Of a stretch of 64,000 nucleotides of DNA, positions 26,311-36,641 are shown in pieces. Under the pieces are notes generated by a model. The model saw only the letters and a program-made list of their open reading frames with translations, made no database searches and had not been told where the DNA came from. Positions within the stretch are counted from its first letter, which is position 1; the number at the start of each line of letters is the position of its first letter. The position numbers and the translations under genes are program-made. Source of the DNA: Xenopus tropicalis (taxonomy: Eukaryota > Chordata > Amphibia > Anura > Pipidae); NCBI RefSeq assembly GCF_000004195.4, contig NC_030678.2:76257404-76321403 (forward strand), in the 5' to 3' direction.

Positions 26311-28428
26311 ATGTAAGGCCCTTGATACCCGGGGAGTTCCTGATCATTATGGCTAAGGGGTCTATTGCTAGGGCAAATAATATTGGTGAGAGTGGACAGC
26401 CTCTTTTCAGGGAAAATGGGGGGAGATGTAATCCCATTTACTCGGACTCTTGCTGTGGGACGTTGGTATAGTAGCTTGATCCACTTTAAAAATGATTGGC
26501 CCATGGCATAAAGATCTTAATATCACGGTATCTGATGAAAGTTGGACCCAGATATGGCAAACTACAGCTAGCTGTTCTAGAAATACTTCACTGCTAGAAA
26601 CTACATACAAAGTTCTTATGCGTTGGTATATGGTTCCCTCCCGCCTTCATAGGATAAACCCCCAATTTAGTAAAGACTGTTTTAGGAGATGTGGACAAAC
26701 CGGTTCAATGATTCATATATGGTGGGATTGTCCAAATGTTCAAAGATTTTGGTCCAGAATATACAACACTATCTATTCGGTAACACAAATAAACTTGAGG
26801 AAAGATCCTCAGAATGCTCTCAGAACGTTAGATTACCCAACCTGAACAATTACACTAGATTATTAATAAGTTTTATTTTCCTGACAGCCAAAATAACAAT
26901 TGCTAAATTTTGGAAAACAACCCAAATTCCCATCTCTCATTTTTAAAACAAGATGAACTGGGTTATGGTTAACGATTAACTAGCATACTTGTAGACAGAC
27001 ACGACAAATTTTTGAAGGTATGGGAACCATGGTATACTTATTCTTTCCCAAACGCAAATAATCTATATCCATTTACATCTTGAATCAGAAGACGAAATAA
27101 TACTCCGGAGTTATGAGAATAAAAAGAAAGTTTATTTGGGTTATAATGAACCATACTCTCATTCTGAATTATGACTATACTATGGGACCTCAAAGGCACT
27201 GTTGCTTAAAGATCACTGGATCTAACGACAATAAGAACCGTCAACTCAATGTTTAGTTTACATGTTTACTAAGCTATTCCTTTTCTCATTCTTTCTTTGA
27301 CCCATTGTTTATTAAAATGGGATCTCTTTCTTCCTTCTTCCTTTTTCTTTCACTCTCTTAGGATATAAGTTGTTCATTATGAAAATGTTTTACCTTGATA
27401 TCCATCTGTAAAAATCATAAAAGCAAATAAAAATCATTGAAATGAAAATGATTGGCCAAAGCCGAAGCCAGACAAGACCTCCCTTAGATATCCCAGTTCA
27501 ATTGAATCAAAGGCTTTGGCGGAGTCTAGGGAGGCCACAACTCTGGTACCCATCTCTAAGTGAGGGATTTGTAAATTGGTAAAGAGTCTTCTTAAATTAA
27601 TGTCAGTGGATCTCCCGGCCATAAAGCCTGATTGATCAGGGTGTACAAGGTCGGGGACCACCGGTTAAAGCCTCACCGCCAGAATTTTGGCATCTGTGTT
27701 AATTAGAGAAATAGGGGGTATGAGGAGCAGAGGGAAGGATCCTTACCCGGCTTCGGAATGACCACTATTAGCGCCTCAGCAAAGGAGGCAGGTAGTGCTT
27801 GGTTATCATAAGCATATTGTAAAGTTTCTAATAATTTAGTGGGAATATATTCAGATAGTGCCTTATACCAGTTGGATGGTAGTCTGTCCAGACCTGGTGT
27901 CTTATTAGGGGGAAGGGTGGCAATTGCATCAGCAATTTCTTGCTTTGTAATTGGGGCATCAAAGTATCCCATATCTGCTGGGGTTAGTTTTGGAATGGGG
28001 ATGCTTGTTAAGTATTGTACTAGTTGTGTCTTAGGGTAGGTGACTGTAGTTGTGTATAAGTTTTTATAGTAGGAGCCAAACTGTTGTGCAATTGTTTTTG
28101 GTTCTGTGGTAAGTGTACCATCTTCTTGACGAATGTGGGATATTGCTGTGGAATTGTTCTGGGGTTTAGACAGGTAAGCTAATAGTTTACTACTCTTATC
28201 CCCTTGCTCAAAAATGCACTGATTTTGGTAAAGTACTGCCTTTCTTGTTAGTGAAATAGTAGCCCGACTAAGGGAGTTCCTTGCAGATAGTAGCTGTTCA
28301 TATGTGTGCTCTGTAGGGTTTTGGGTGTGTGTCTTTTCTGCTGCAATAAGACTTTTCTCTGCCTCATTTAACTTTTCCTTTTTTTCATCTCTCGCTTGGG
28401 ATATTACTGCTGTTAGTTCACCCCTCAT
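26304..28428 (-). pseudogene. L1 ORF2 reverse transcriptase remnant
   Basis: Contains KAVLYQNQCIFEQGDKSSKL, ATLPPNKTPGLDRLPSNWYK, VVIPKPGKDP, DQSGFMAGRSTDINLRRLF and ASLDSAKAFDSIE (the first catalytic Asp region), then GQSFLKWIKLLYQRPTARV. It ends before the FADD box. The frame is broken near 27.66-27.70 kb and by the inserted plus-strand L1 end at 26502-27444. Confidence 0.9.
26502..27444 (+). mobile_element. Nested 5'-truncated L1 3' end (plus strand)
   Basis: Open stretch 26505-26843 encodes the C-terminal part of an L1 ORF2 (VLMRWYMVPSRLHRI, CFRRCGQTGSMIHIWWDC, a cysteine/histidine knuckle). A short 3' UTR ends ...AATAAAAATCATTGAAATG. It lies inside the reverse transcriptase of the larger minus-strand L1 and is bordered by a 13-bp duplication AAAATGATTGGCC (26489-26501 and 27445-27457). 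Removing it restores an uninterrupted GFGFGQSFLKWIK reading of the host L1. Confidence 0.93.
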
Positions 28429-28934
28429 ACGCCTTAGAGGTGTCCCAAAGCATTAGTGGTGAAGCTGATTTATTGTTTAGTTCCCAGAATTCTGTATATG
28501 CTTTTTGGTTCTGAGTAGCAACTATATCATTTTTGAGCCATAGAGGATGCAATCGCCATAATCTGTCTACCGGAGATGGGTTCCAGTGGAGGGAAAGGCT
28601 AAGTGGTGAGTGATCTGACAGGGCTTGCGGTCAACCATGGGCAATAGATCTGCTGAGCCAAAAGCCAGATCAATTCTTGAAAGGGATTTGTGGGTGAGTG
28701 AGTGGCAGGAGAAAACTCTTGCTGTGGGATTTTTCCATCTCCAAACCTCCGTAAGGTGTAGACCATCTGCCCACACCGCAAGTCTGGTAGATGTATTGGG
28801 TTCTGTTTTAGATCTATCTAATCAATTATTAAAGTCTCCCATGATGAGAAATGGACTTAGAAACAACTTGATCTAAGACATACATCGCAAACAGCGGTGG
28901 TAAATATATATTAATAATTGTTATGGGTTTATTA

Positions 28935-29300
28935 TCGGTAGTGATGAGCGAATCTGTTCCGTTTCGCCGAAAAATTCTCAAATCTTTCAAAAGATCCGCG
29001 AAACGGCGAAAAATTCGCGAAACGGCGAAAATGACGTGCGACTATTATTTTGTCGTGTGGCTATTGTTTCGTCGCCCACAGCTATTATTTGGCTGCCCGC
29101 GGCTATTATTTTGTCACCCGCGGCTATTATTTTGTTGCACGGCTATTCTTTTGACGCCCGCGACTATTCTTTTTTGACACCGGCGAAAATTTTTGGACGT
29201 GCGGCGAAATTTTTCATCCGTTTCGCGAAACAATCCGCCAATGGCGAAACGCGGAAATTTGCCGCGAATCCATGCCTGCCGAAACATTTCGCCCATCACT
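28935..29300. mobile_element. Foldback element TAGTGATGAGCGAA with internal array, copy 1
   Basis: Ends TAGTGATGAGCGAA and TTCGCCCATCACTA; subterminal GCGAAACGGCGAAAA and GGCGAAACGCGGAAATTTGC. The middle (29036-29170) is about six units of a 20-24 bp repeat around GGCTATTATTTTGTCGCCC. Copy 2 is 29516-29880; relatives are at 35368-35662 and a fragment at 62061-62150. Confidence 0.82.
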
Positions 29301-29515
29301 AGCTAGGAGACCATGAAGAATCATGAATCTTCTGGTAGATGTATTGGGTTCTGTTTTAGATTTATCTAGAGAGGGATTCATGCAATTATTAAAGTCTCCC
29401 ATGATGAGAAATGGACTTATGGGGAACTCTGCCAGTTTAGAAACAACTTGATCTAAGACATACATCGCAAACAGCGGTGGTAAATATATATTAATAATTG
29501 TTATGGGTTTATGGG

Positions 29516-29880
29516 TAGTGATGAGCGAATCTGTTCCGTTTCGCTTCACCGAAAAATTCTCAAATCTTTCAAAAGATCAGCGAAACGGCGAAAAATTCGC
29601 GAAACGGCGAAAATGCCGTGCAACAAAAAAATTGTCACCGGCGGCTATTATTTTGTTGCGCGGCTATTGTTTCGTCGCCCACAGCTATTATTTCGCCGCC
29701 CGTGGCTATTATTTTGTCACGCGACTATTATTTTGTCGCCCGCAGCTATTATTTTGTTGTACGGCTATTCTTTTGACGCCCGCGAAATTTTTCATCCGTT
29801 TCGCGAAACAATCCACCAATGGCGAAACGCGGAAATTTGCCGCGAATCCATGCCTGGCGAAAAATTTCGCCCATCACTAG
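29516..29880. mobile_element. Foldback element TAGTGATGAGCGAA, copy 2
   Basis: Second copy, carried by the tandem duplication of the host L1. Its inner array (29630-29785) has a different number and order of GGCTATTATTTTGTCGCC-type units from copy 1. Confidence 0.82.
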
Positions 29881-29911
29881 CTAGGAGACCATGAAGAATC
29901 ATGAATCTTTA

Positions 29912-30220
29912 TAGGAGATAGCTCTCAGTACAAGTGAGGGAATACAGGGTTATGGGAGATAGCTCTCAGTACAAGTGAGGGAATACAGGGTTATGGGAGA
30001 TAGCTCTCAGTACAAGTGAGGGAATACAGGGTTATGGGAGATAGCTCTTAGTACAAGTGAGGGAATACAGGGTTATGGGAGATAGCTCTCAGTACAAGTG
30101 AGGGAATACAGGGGTATGGGAGATAGCTCTTAGTACAAGTGAGGGAATACAGGGTTATGGGAGATAGCTCTCAGTACAAGTGAGGGAATACAGGGTTATG
30201 GGAGATAGCTCTTAGTACAA
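29912..30220. repeat. 41-bp minisatellite, about 7.5 copies
   Basis: Unit begins GGAGATAGCTCTCAGTACAA and ends GGGAATACAGGGTTATG; copies differ only at scattered positions (CTCTCAG/CTCTTAG, GGTTAT/GGGTAT). It sits at the end of a dispersed repeat whose outer part (30225-30337, 30749-30838) includes TTTTTTCAACCCAACTTACT. There are no spacers, so it is not a CRISPR array. Confidence 0.93.
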
Positions 30221-30337
30221 GTTGATCCAGGGACTGGTCCGATTGCCATCTTGGAGTCAGGAAGGAATTTTTTCCCCTCTGCGGCAAATTAGAGAGGCTT
30301 CAGATGGGTTTTTTGCCTTCCTCTGGATCAACTAGTA

Positions 30338-30740
30338 CATATATGTCAAACACAAGGCCCGGGGGCCAAATCTGGCCCACCTGGCTGTTTTATGTGGCCC
30401 TTGGTGAGTGTGTCTGACCATCCAGCCTGATCAATTTCCATTTTCCTCACATAGTAACTAAGACTAAGGGGTATATTTATCATGCTGTGTAAAAAGTGGA
30501 GTGAAGCATTACCGGTAGTGTTGCCCGAGGCATCCAATCAGTAATCAGATTTCAACAGTAGCAAAGCATCTACTGGCTGCTATGAGCAACATCACCAGTA
30601 CTGTCTTACTCCACTTTTTATACATTGTGATAAATTTACCCCTTAGTATCTTACTAAGTATATTAATAAAAAATGTGGCCCGCGACTTAGCCTGTGTTTC
30701 AGATTTCGGCCCCCTTATGTGATTGAGTTTGACACCCCTG
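30338..30740. mobile_element. Composite hAT-type element, copy 2 (403 bp)
   Basis: Inverted relative to copy 1 at 10885-11287: begins CATATATGTCAAAC, ends GTTTGACACCCCTG, with a perfect 8-bp duplication AACTAGTA (30330-30337, 30741-30748). It contains the 175-bp inner foldback at 30468-30642. Confidence 0.93.
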
Positions 30741-30748
30741 AACTAGTA

Positions 30749-30838
30749 GTTAGGCAGGTTATATTTAGGCATTATGGTTGAACTTGATGGATGTATGTCT
30801 TTTTTCAACCCAACTTACTATGTTACTATGTTACTATG
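30749..30838. repeat. Common dispersed repeat end (TTTTTTCAACCCAACTTACT)
   Basis: Right part of the repeat interrupted by the composite hAT: TTGAACTTGATGGATGTATG, TCAACCCAACTTACTATG, then (TTACTATG)n. The same end is seen at 55710-55765. Confidence 0.75.
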
Positions 30839-31743
30839 TTACCATAGTAGTCTGTATATAGCTTGATTAATTCAAATTGAACCCCTTTACGTATTAGTAT
30901 TGAAACTCCTCTGGAATAAGAGGAATAGGTAGAGTGGTAGTGCCATCCCACCCAGGGTTTTTTAAGTGCTAGTATTTTTTGGCCCATAAGGTGGGTCTCC
31001 TGCAGTAGGAGAATAGAAGGAGGGTATCTCTTTAGGTAAGTAAAGATGAGACTCCTTTTGAATTTTGAATTAAGCCCTCTTATATTCCAAGAGGTCACTG
31101 AGATCTTAGCCATATTGTGTTGGGTTTAAATTGGTGTTGCCACGAACGATGTCTGTCATTATTTTGCATTTACAAAAGAGCATCGTATTGAATTGTAAGA
31201 CCTGGAAGTTAGTATTATAGACAAACAAAAAACATAACATCCCCAACCAAAATTCCCTAGCCCACCCTACCCACCTTCCCAACCTAGGTGGGTCTAGCAC
31301 CCAAAACTGTATTATGCTTACAGAAGCTTTAGAGAGCGTGTCCGCACTCATCTAAACATTATAGTAAAAACTTGGAAAAAATAAAACTAACTAGAGTGTA
31401 TTCAAAAAGAGAAAGGAGGGATAGCACAAAAGCTACCGCAACATCAGAGCTCTGTGATAAAACCAGACCGGAAGTGTCGGCAGGAGTGCCCAGAGGATGA
31501 AGGCCACAGCATAAACTGTGGGGGTATTGTCTAAGCATTTTCTGGAACTCCAGGCTCTTTGAAGCATGCTTTAAAGGGGAGTTGCAAACCCAGCAGCCTG
31601 GAACGTTCGAGGACTCACTAGGATATCTGAGAGACTGTCAGGGGTAAGTAATCCTAGGATATTGTCTGATGGTGCAGAATAACTGGTTGCCAGCTCTTCA
31701 GTCACGTGGTGGTGATCGTCTGGGATTCCTACGGCTTAGCCAG

Positions 31744-32807
31744 TCATCGGCCTCCGCAGGTGAATTGAAGAACTGCACTCAATCGCCATCTTGTATTCAG
31801 AGCCTTGCAGGGTACATCATTCCATAGGGAATACGCAGGCCCGGATTTGTGGAAAGGCCACAAAGGCCCGGGCCTAGGGCGGCACAAGTTTAGGGGCGGC
31901 ATGCTGCCCCGCCACAACAGAATTTTTAAATTTGGCTCCCATACGGAACAGTCGGGACCTCTCCCCACTGCTCCGTATGGGAGTTTAAATGTGCGATTGC
32001 GCATTGATCGCGCATGCGCACTCAGGGGGAGAGGGCACCGCGCGATTTCGCATGCGCACTCGTGCGGGGGCGGCCTCGGGGCGCCGCAAAGTTAAATCTG
32101 GCCCTGGGAATACGTGCTTCACGAAGATGCCTTTTAATTGCTGTAAATGTGGCTCTTTGCTTCTGTATTGTTGGCGAGAAATCTGGATATAGTGAAACTG
32201 TTGTTCCATTAAAGGTAATGGGACCCTTAAGCCTTGCAGCCTTTAGAGCGGCATCTCGGTCCCTGTAATTTAGCATACGCAGCAGGAATGGTCTTGGAGG
32301 GGCTCCAGGAGGGTGTGGCTTGGTAGGAACCCTATGGGCTCTCTCAACTACAAACATAATAGAGAATATGTCGTCTCCTAAAGTTTGTTTCAGACAGTTT
32401 TCTATGAAAGTCTCTGGGTATTGGCCTTCAACTTTCTCAGGCAGGCACACAATGTGCATATTATTCCTACTGAGTCTGTCAAGATCCTCCGTTTTGCTGA
32501 GTGCTTCTTGAAGCTCTTGTTTAATGACCGTAACATCGTTTGGAATAAGGGAAACTGTGTCCTCCAGTGTGGAGACTCTAGTTTCTATCTCCATGGTAAG
32601 TTCTCTTATGTTCTGCAAGTCATGGAGAAGGAGAGAAATGTCCACCTTGATCTCTTCCAGTTGCGATGTTGTAGCTGTACGACTTACAAGGAGTTCACTT
32701 GATGTTGGTTCTGGTGTCTCCGATCCCATTCCTGGTGATGGTGGAAGCAAGTCATTGGGTGAGATAGATTTGGAGCTCTGTGGTTCAGTTCGAGCAAAGC
32801 GATCCAA
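31744..32807 (-). pseudogene. L1 ORF1 remnant (nucleic-acid-binding protein)
   Basis: Starts MDRFARTEPQ. A coiled-coil stretch (EIKVDISLLLHDLQNI and on to SKTEDLDRLSRNNMHI) is followed by an RRM-like part with PFLLRMLNYRDRDAALKAAR. After 32114 the frame is cut by the hAT insertion. Beyond it the protein resumes as GMMYPARLRIQDGD, then a TGA, then VQFFNSPAEADDWLSRR, the usual ORF1 C-terminus of Tx1-type L1s. Confidence 0.88.
31836..32106. mobile_element. Non-autonomous hAT-type element in L1 ORF1
   Basis: Ends CAGGCCCGGATTTG and AAATCTGGCCCTG, 271 bp, with a perfect 8-bp duplication GGAATACG (31828-31835 and 32107-32114). It carries GATCGCGCATGCGCA-type GC-rich inner sequence. The 162-bp relative is at 15742-15903. 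Confidence 0.93.
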
Positions 32808-34893
32808 TCGTGTGGTTGCTTCTGTCTTTTACTTTTGAGAATGTTTCCCCATTGTAATAATAGGTGTTACAGGCACTGTTCTGTTTTATATATTGGTACT
32901 GCTGGTAGGTCTGTCTGGAAGAAGTAGTAAAGAAGGAGCGATCTGTGCGCGGTGCTGTTATATCTTGACTGTCAGTTCATCATCTTAGCGCTAAAGCCCT
33001 GTTTAGTGAATAGAAATTCCCAGCTGCCACACTAGAGACTATGTAAGTTAGCCTCTGAGGGAGTGTTATAGTTCAGCTGTGTATAGTGTGATCTGCAGCC
33101 TTTATAGTGTAGCTTTGTGTCAGGCTGGCAGAAGCTTGGAGTGGGGCTTGGTGTGGAGCACGCTGCTGTACTGGGTTGGGGTTGATGGGAGGGCGCCCCC
33201 GGGGTCAGGGCTTACTCACCCTCCTCTTGTCTGCAGCTCTTTGAGGTTTCGGGCTGTTTCGAGGTGTAAAACCCACGAGCAGCATCGATATGACGATATC
33301 GCGGGCAGGCCTCCAAAACTAAGCCCGTGGCTTCTGTGGCGCGACTAGGCCGCGGTTGGATTTTTGTTGCGGCGGCACCCAGAAGCACCGCTGATGCTGC
33401 GGGCGGGAGAGTGGAGGTAGGGGGACCCCTTCGCTACCGTGGAGTGAGGGTTGTGAGGGGATATCCCCTGTTTATGACCCTCTGCACAATCAGACCCCGG
33501 GAGCGCCAAAAGATGCGCCCTGCTCCATGCGTGGCTGGACCCGCCCCCCGAACAAATTTTTCTTTACTCATAAACTGTTTAGCGACCACTTTTAACAGTG
33601 GAAGAAAGATAGCAAGAAAGATTACATGTGAACTTTTATTCTTATTTGTGCAAATTTGTCTTCTCTTTGCGACTTTTATTACATATCTCCCATTGTCTAA
33701 AAAGTATCTGGACAGTTTGGGTGCCATAAACATTGCTGGATAGGTCTGCCAGAAAGATTTCTGGATTCTGTTGTTAATGCCTATGTAGCAAGGGGAATCT
33801 AAGGAAGCAGCACATAGTCATAATAAAGTCTAACTGGGAGCGTTATATCACACATGGAGGTTGGTAGCTGCCACTTGTGCCAAGATAGAAATAGGGTTAA
33901 ACTGTTCTTTTCTTACTTAAAGCAGTAGAAACAACTTCTATCCGGCTATAAGTGTTACATTATGCATGCCTGTTATATTTCTTTATATCTGCACCAATAA
34001 TCTATTAACAGACAACAGGATTGAAGGAGTGCAAAATGGGGCAATTTGTTACCTGAAATCTCTGATTACCAACATTTTTTTGGTAATTATTTTTTTAATT
34101 GTGTTAGATATACTAATTATTCCATATGTTTGGGAAAGACAGCATAATCCACATTTCTGCAAAGCAGAGCTTGGTTATTTAAACACATCATATCATTTAG
34201 TAGGATTGTTTAAACATAGGAATCATTCTGTAAGCATACCTCAAGGAGAATTCATCCCATTTTTATGTTATTATTATGACTTTTGTATAAAAGTATTACA
34301 TTCCAATTCTATTCCCCACACTCATTAGTTGAGCAGATTGAATGTCTATATTGGATAAAGGAAATAAGTAGTTAGAGTTCATTTACCCTTAACCCTGCAA
34401 GTTTCCATTTCGTTTTACTTTAAGTGTCTGCTTGCAAAATTGTGTCCTTTTCCATCCCGAGAAATGGAGAAATACAATTTAATATGAAAAGAATTTTGAA
34501 AGATAAAGAATTCTAACAACCAAGAATTAAATATCTTCTTGAGAAAATGAGTAAGAGATAAGAACAAAAATATAAAAATAATGTTCTCACAAATATCCAA
34601 GATTTGTTGACATATTTAATATGTAAGGGACAACTTTGCTGCATTGCAGTACTCTGAGAGTACTCACATTATATCAAAGCTTATTGCTGAGGTCACCGCA
34701 CTGGAACAAATGGCAGGCTAATTTCATTTTTAAGGCCAAGATTTAGGTCATTGATAAGAATGCAATGTTATTAAGGCATAACATTAATAAGATCATGCTA
34801 AGAACACAGTAATCTTCCAAGCATTGTATAAATCAGATTTAGGAAAATTAAAGGAAAACTATGCTTTCTTTCTTTGCAAGTTTTAGATTCTAT

Positions 34894-35983
34894 GGGCCTG
34901 ATTCACTAAAGGGCGATAAAAATTATCGCAGGCTTTTTTGCGTTAAAAAACGCAAAATAATTTGCGCATGATTCACCATAGTATTATCGCGTGCGAAAAA
35001 TCACCATTTTCGCATGGGTTATTTCTCGCACTAGTTTTACCGCATGCGTTAATTTCCGCGCTGAAAAGAATACGATCGCATGATTCACTATAACTTTTGC
35101 GCGCTAAATATCGCATTCGGCTATGCGAAAATTAACACCTACTACAGGCAGGCGAAAAATTATACAAAAGTACAGTAAATGATTTTTTGCAATAAAATAT
35201 GGACTTACAGTGTTATTTATTCAAGTCTGTGTTTCCCCTAGAGTGACGCAGCCGCCAGTTTGCAGCAAAATGTTCATTTTTAATACAGTAATTTTCTGCA
35301 AGTATTGGCGTGTATGGCTAACATGGCGTGCGTTCATTTGCGCGACTATTTATATTTGGCTACAAGTGATGAAATGTTTCGCCAGGCATGGATTCGCAGC
35401 AAATTTTTGGACGTGCGTTGAATTTTTTCGCGGCGGATTTTTTCATGCGTTTCGCAAAACAATCCGCCAATGGCAAAACGCATGAAAAAATTTGCCACGC
35501 AAAAATTCACCGCACATACAAAAATTGATACAAGCGTCAAAAAATAATAGTCACAGCAACAATTTTTTTGCCCGCACAACATTTTTGCCGTTTCGTGGAT
35601 CTTTCGAAAGATTTGCTAATTTTTCACTAAAGATAACCAGAACACATTTGCTCATCACTAGTGGCTACTATTTATAAGCATCTACTATTTATATGATACC
35701 ATTTATATGTGGCTAATATTTATATACACCATTTATATGCGGCGACAATTGTTATACACTATTTCTAAGCTACCATTCATATGCGGCGACTATTCGCGGG
35801 CGTAATTTAGCACATGTACCAGCAAATACCGCATTGAAATAGTCTTCGCGAGTTAAATAACGCATGCAATATCGCGCGTAAAAAAGCGCGAGTATGCTTA
35901 TAGTGAAAAATTAAGACGCGGTAAAAATTTGAACGCACAATAAAAATAGCGCACGTTTTATCGCCCTTTAGTGAATCAGGCCC
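34894..35983. mobile_element. Long foldback element (GATTCACTAAAGGGCGATAA ends)
   Basis: Left end GGGCCTGATTCACTAAAGGG, right end CCCTTTAGTGAATCAGGCCC, a perfect 20-bp inverted pair, with many GCGCA/TTATCGC words inside. A TAGTGATGAGC-type element is nested at 35368-35662. 35690-35800 carries loose repeats of ATTTATATGCGGC. Related to 56755-57436, sharing CCTACTACAGGCAGGCGAAA. Confidence 0.85.
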
Positions 35984-36036
35984 TTTGTGTTTCTATTTTA
36001 CATTGATTAACTCTTATATGCTGTATTTGTGCTTAA

Positions 36037-36641
36037 AGGAATACTGTTATGGGAAAATGTTTTTTTTTTCAAAACACATCAGTTAATAGAGCTTCTCCAG
36101 CAGAAATCGGCATTGAAATTTGTTTTTCAAAAACACAAATTTTTTGTATATTTAATTTTTTTAAATTTCACATGGGGCTAGCCATTTCCTTCATTTCCCA
36201 GGGTGCTATAGCCATGTGACCCGTGCTGATAAGCTTCAGTCACACTTTACTGCTGAGCTTCAAGTTGGCGTGATATCACCCCCCTCCCAGCAGCTGATCA
36301 GCAGAACAATGGGAAGGTAGCAAGATAGCAGCTCCCAGTAGATATCAGAATAGCACTCAATAGTAAGAAATCCAAGTCCGACTTGGGACTCCTCCAGTTA
36401 CATGGGAGTAGGAAAAACAATAGGTTATCTGAAAGCAGTTCTAATGGGTAGCGCTGGCTCCTTCTGAAAGCTCAGGCACAATGCACTGAGATGGCTGCCT
36501 ACACACCAATATTACAACTAAAAATACATTTGTTGGTTCAAGAACAAAAATTTGAATTGAATTTGAGTGAATTATTTGCTATGTAAACAGTGTAATTTAG
36601 AAATATAAAATATGAATGATAAAAAGCATTATGGAATCCCT
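36037..36641. mobile_element. TTAA-bordered short element
   Basis: Left TTAA-AGGAATACTGTTATG and right CATTATGGAATCCCT-TTAA are imperfect inverted ends about 600 bp apart. TTAA on both sides fits TTAA-targeting (piggyBac-type) mobilisation, but the ends are degraded. Confidence 0.55.

Larger units (their letters stand above)
28785..29910. repeat. Tandem duplication (about 0.55 kb x2) inside the L1
   Basis: Unit 1, 28785-29332; unit 2, 29333-29910. Both begin TGGTAGATGTATTGGGTTCT, hold L1 endonuclease sequence, then a foldback element, and end CATGAAGAATCATGAATCTT. Unit 1 has lost about 30 bp relative to unit 2, and the internal arrays differ, so the units have diverged since copying. Confidence 0.9.
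28567..31113 (-). pseudogene. L1 ORF2 endonuclease domain remnant
   Basis: APE-type endonuclease in pieces: 31113-30839 (SVTSWNIRGLNS, LLLQETHL, RGVSILIRKG), 29510-29290 (IINIYLPPLF, LIMGDFNN) and 28776-28567 (EVWRWKNP, FSCHSLTHKSLSRIDLAFGS). The pieces are separated by the minisatellite/hAT insertion and by the tandem duplication. Catalytic-motif words (WNIRG, QETH, GDFN) are recognisable; SDH is degraded. Confidence 0.88.
26311..33560 (-). mobile_element. Tx1-like L1 retrotransposon, minus strand, heavily interrupted
   Basis: On the minus strand, in order: GC-rich 5' region (33560-32840), ORF1 (32807-31744), endonuclease (31113-28567), reverse transcriptase (28428-26304). Insertions: hAT element 31836-32106, composite hAT 30338-30740, minisatellite 29912-30220, a duplicated segment carrying a foldback 28785-29910, and a plus-strand L1 3' end 26502-27444. 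Stops and frameshifts are present, so it is inactive. The reverse transcriptase breaks off near GIKGLTYG at about 26311, so the 3' end is missing; this is unusual for an L1 and suggests later deletion. Confidence 0.9.

Noticed and set aside
29905..30225. CRISPR-like array
   Set aside because: Units are contiguous 41-bp repeats with no spacers; the context is eukaryotic L1 and MITE sequence.
33079..33743. Frames of 89-138 residues with GC-rich codons
   Set aside because: Positioned in the 5' region of the minus-strand L1, on the opposite strand; no recognisable protein.
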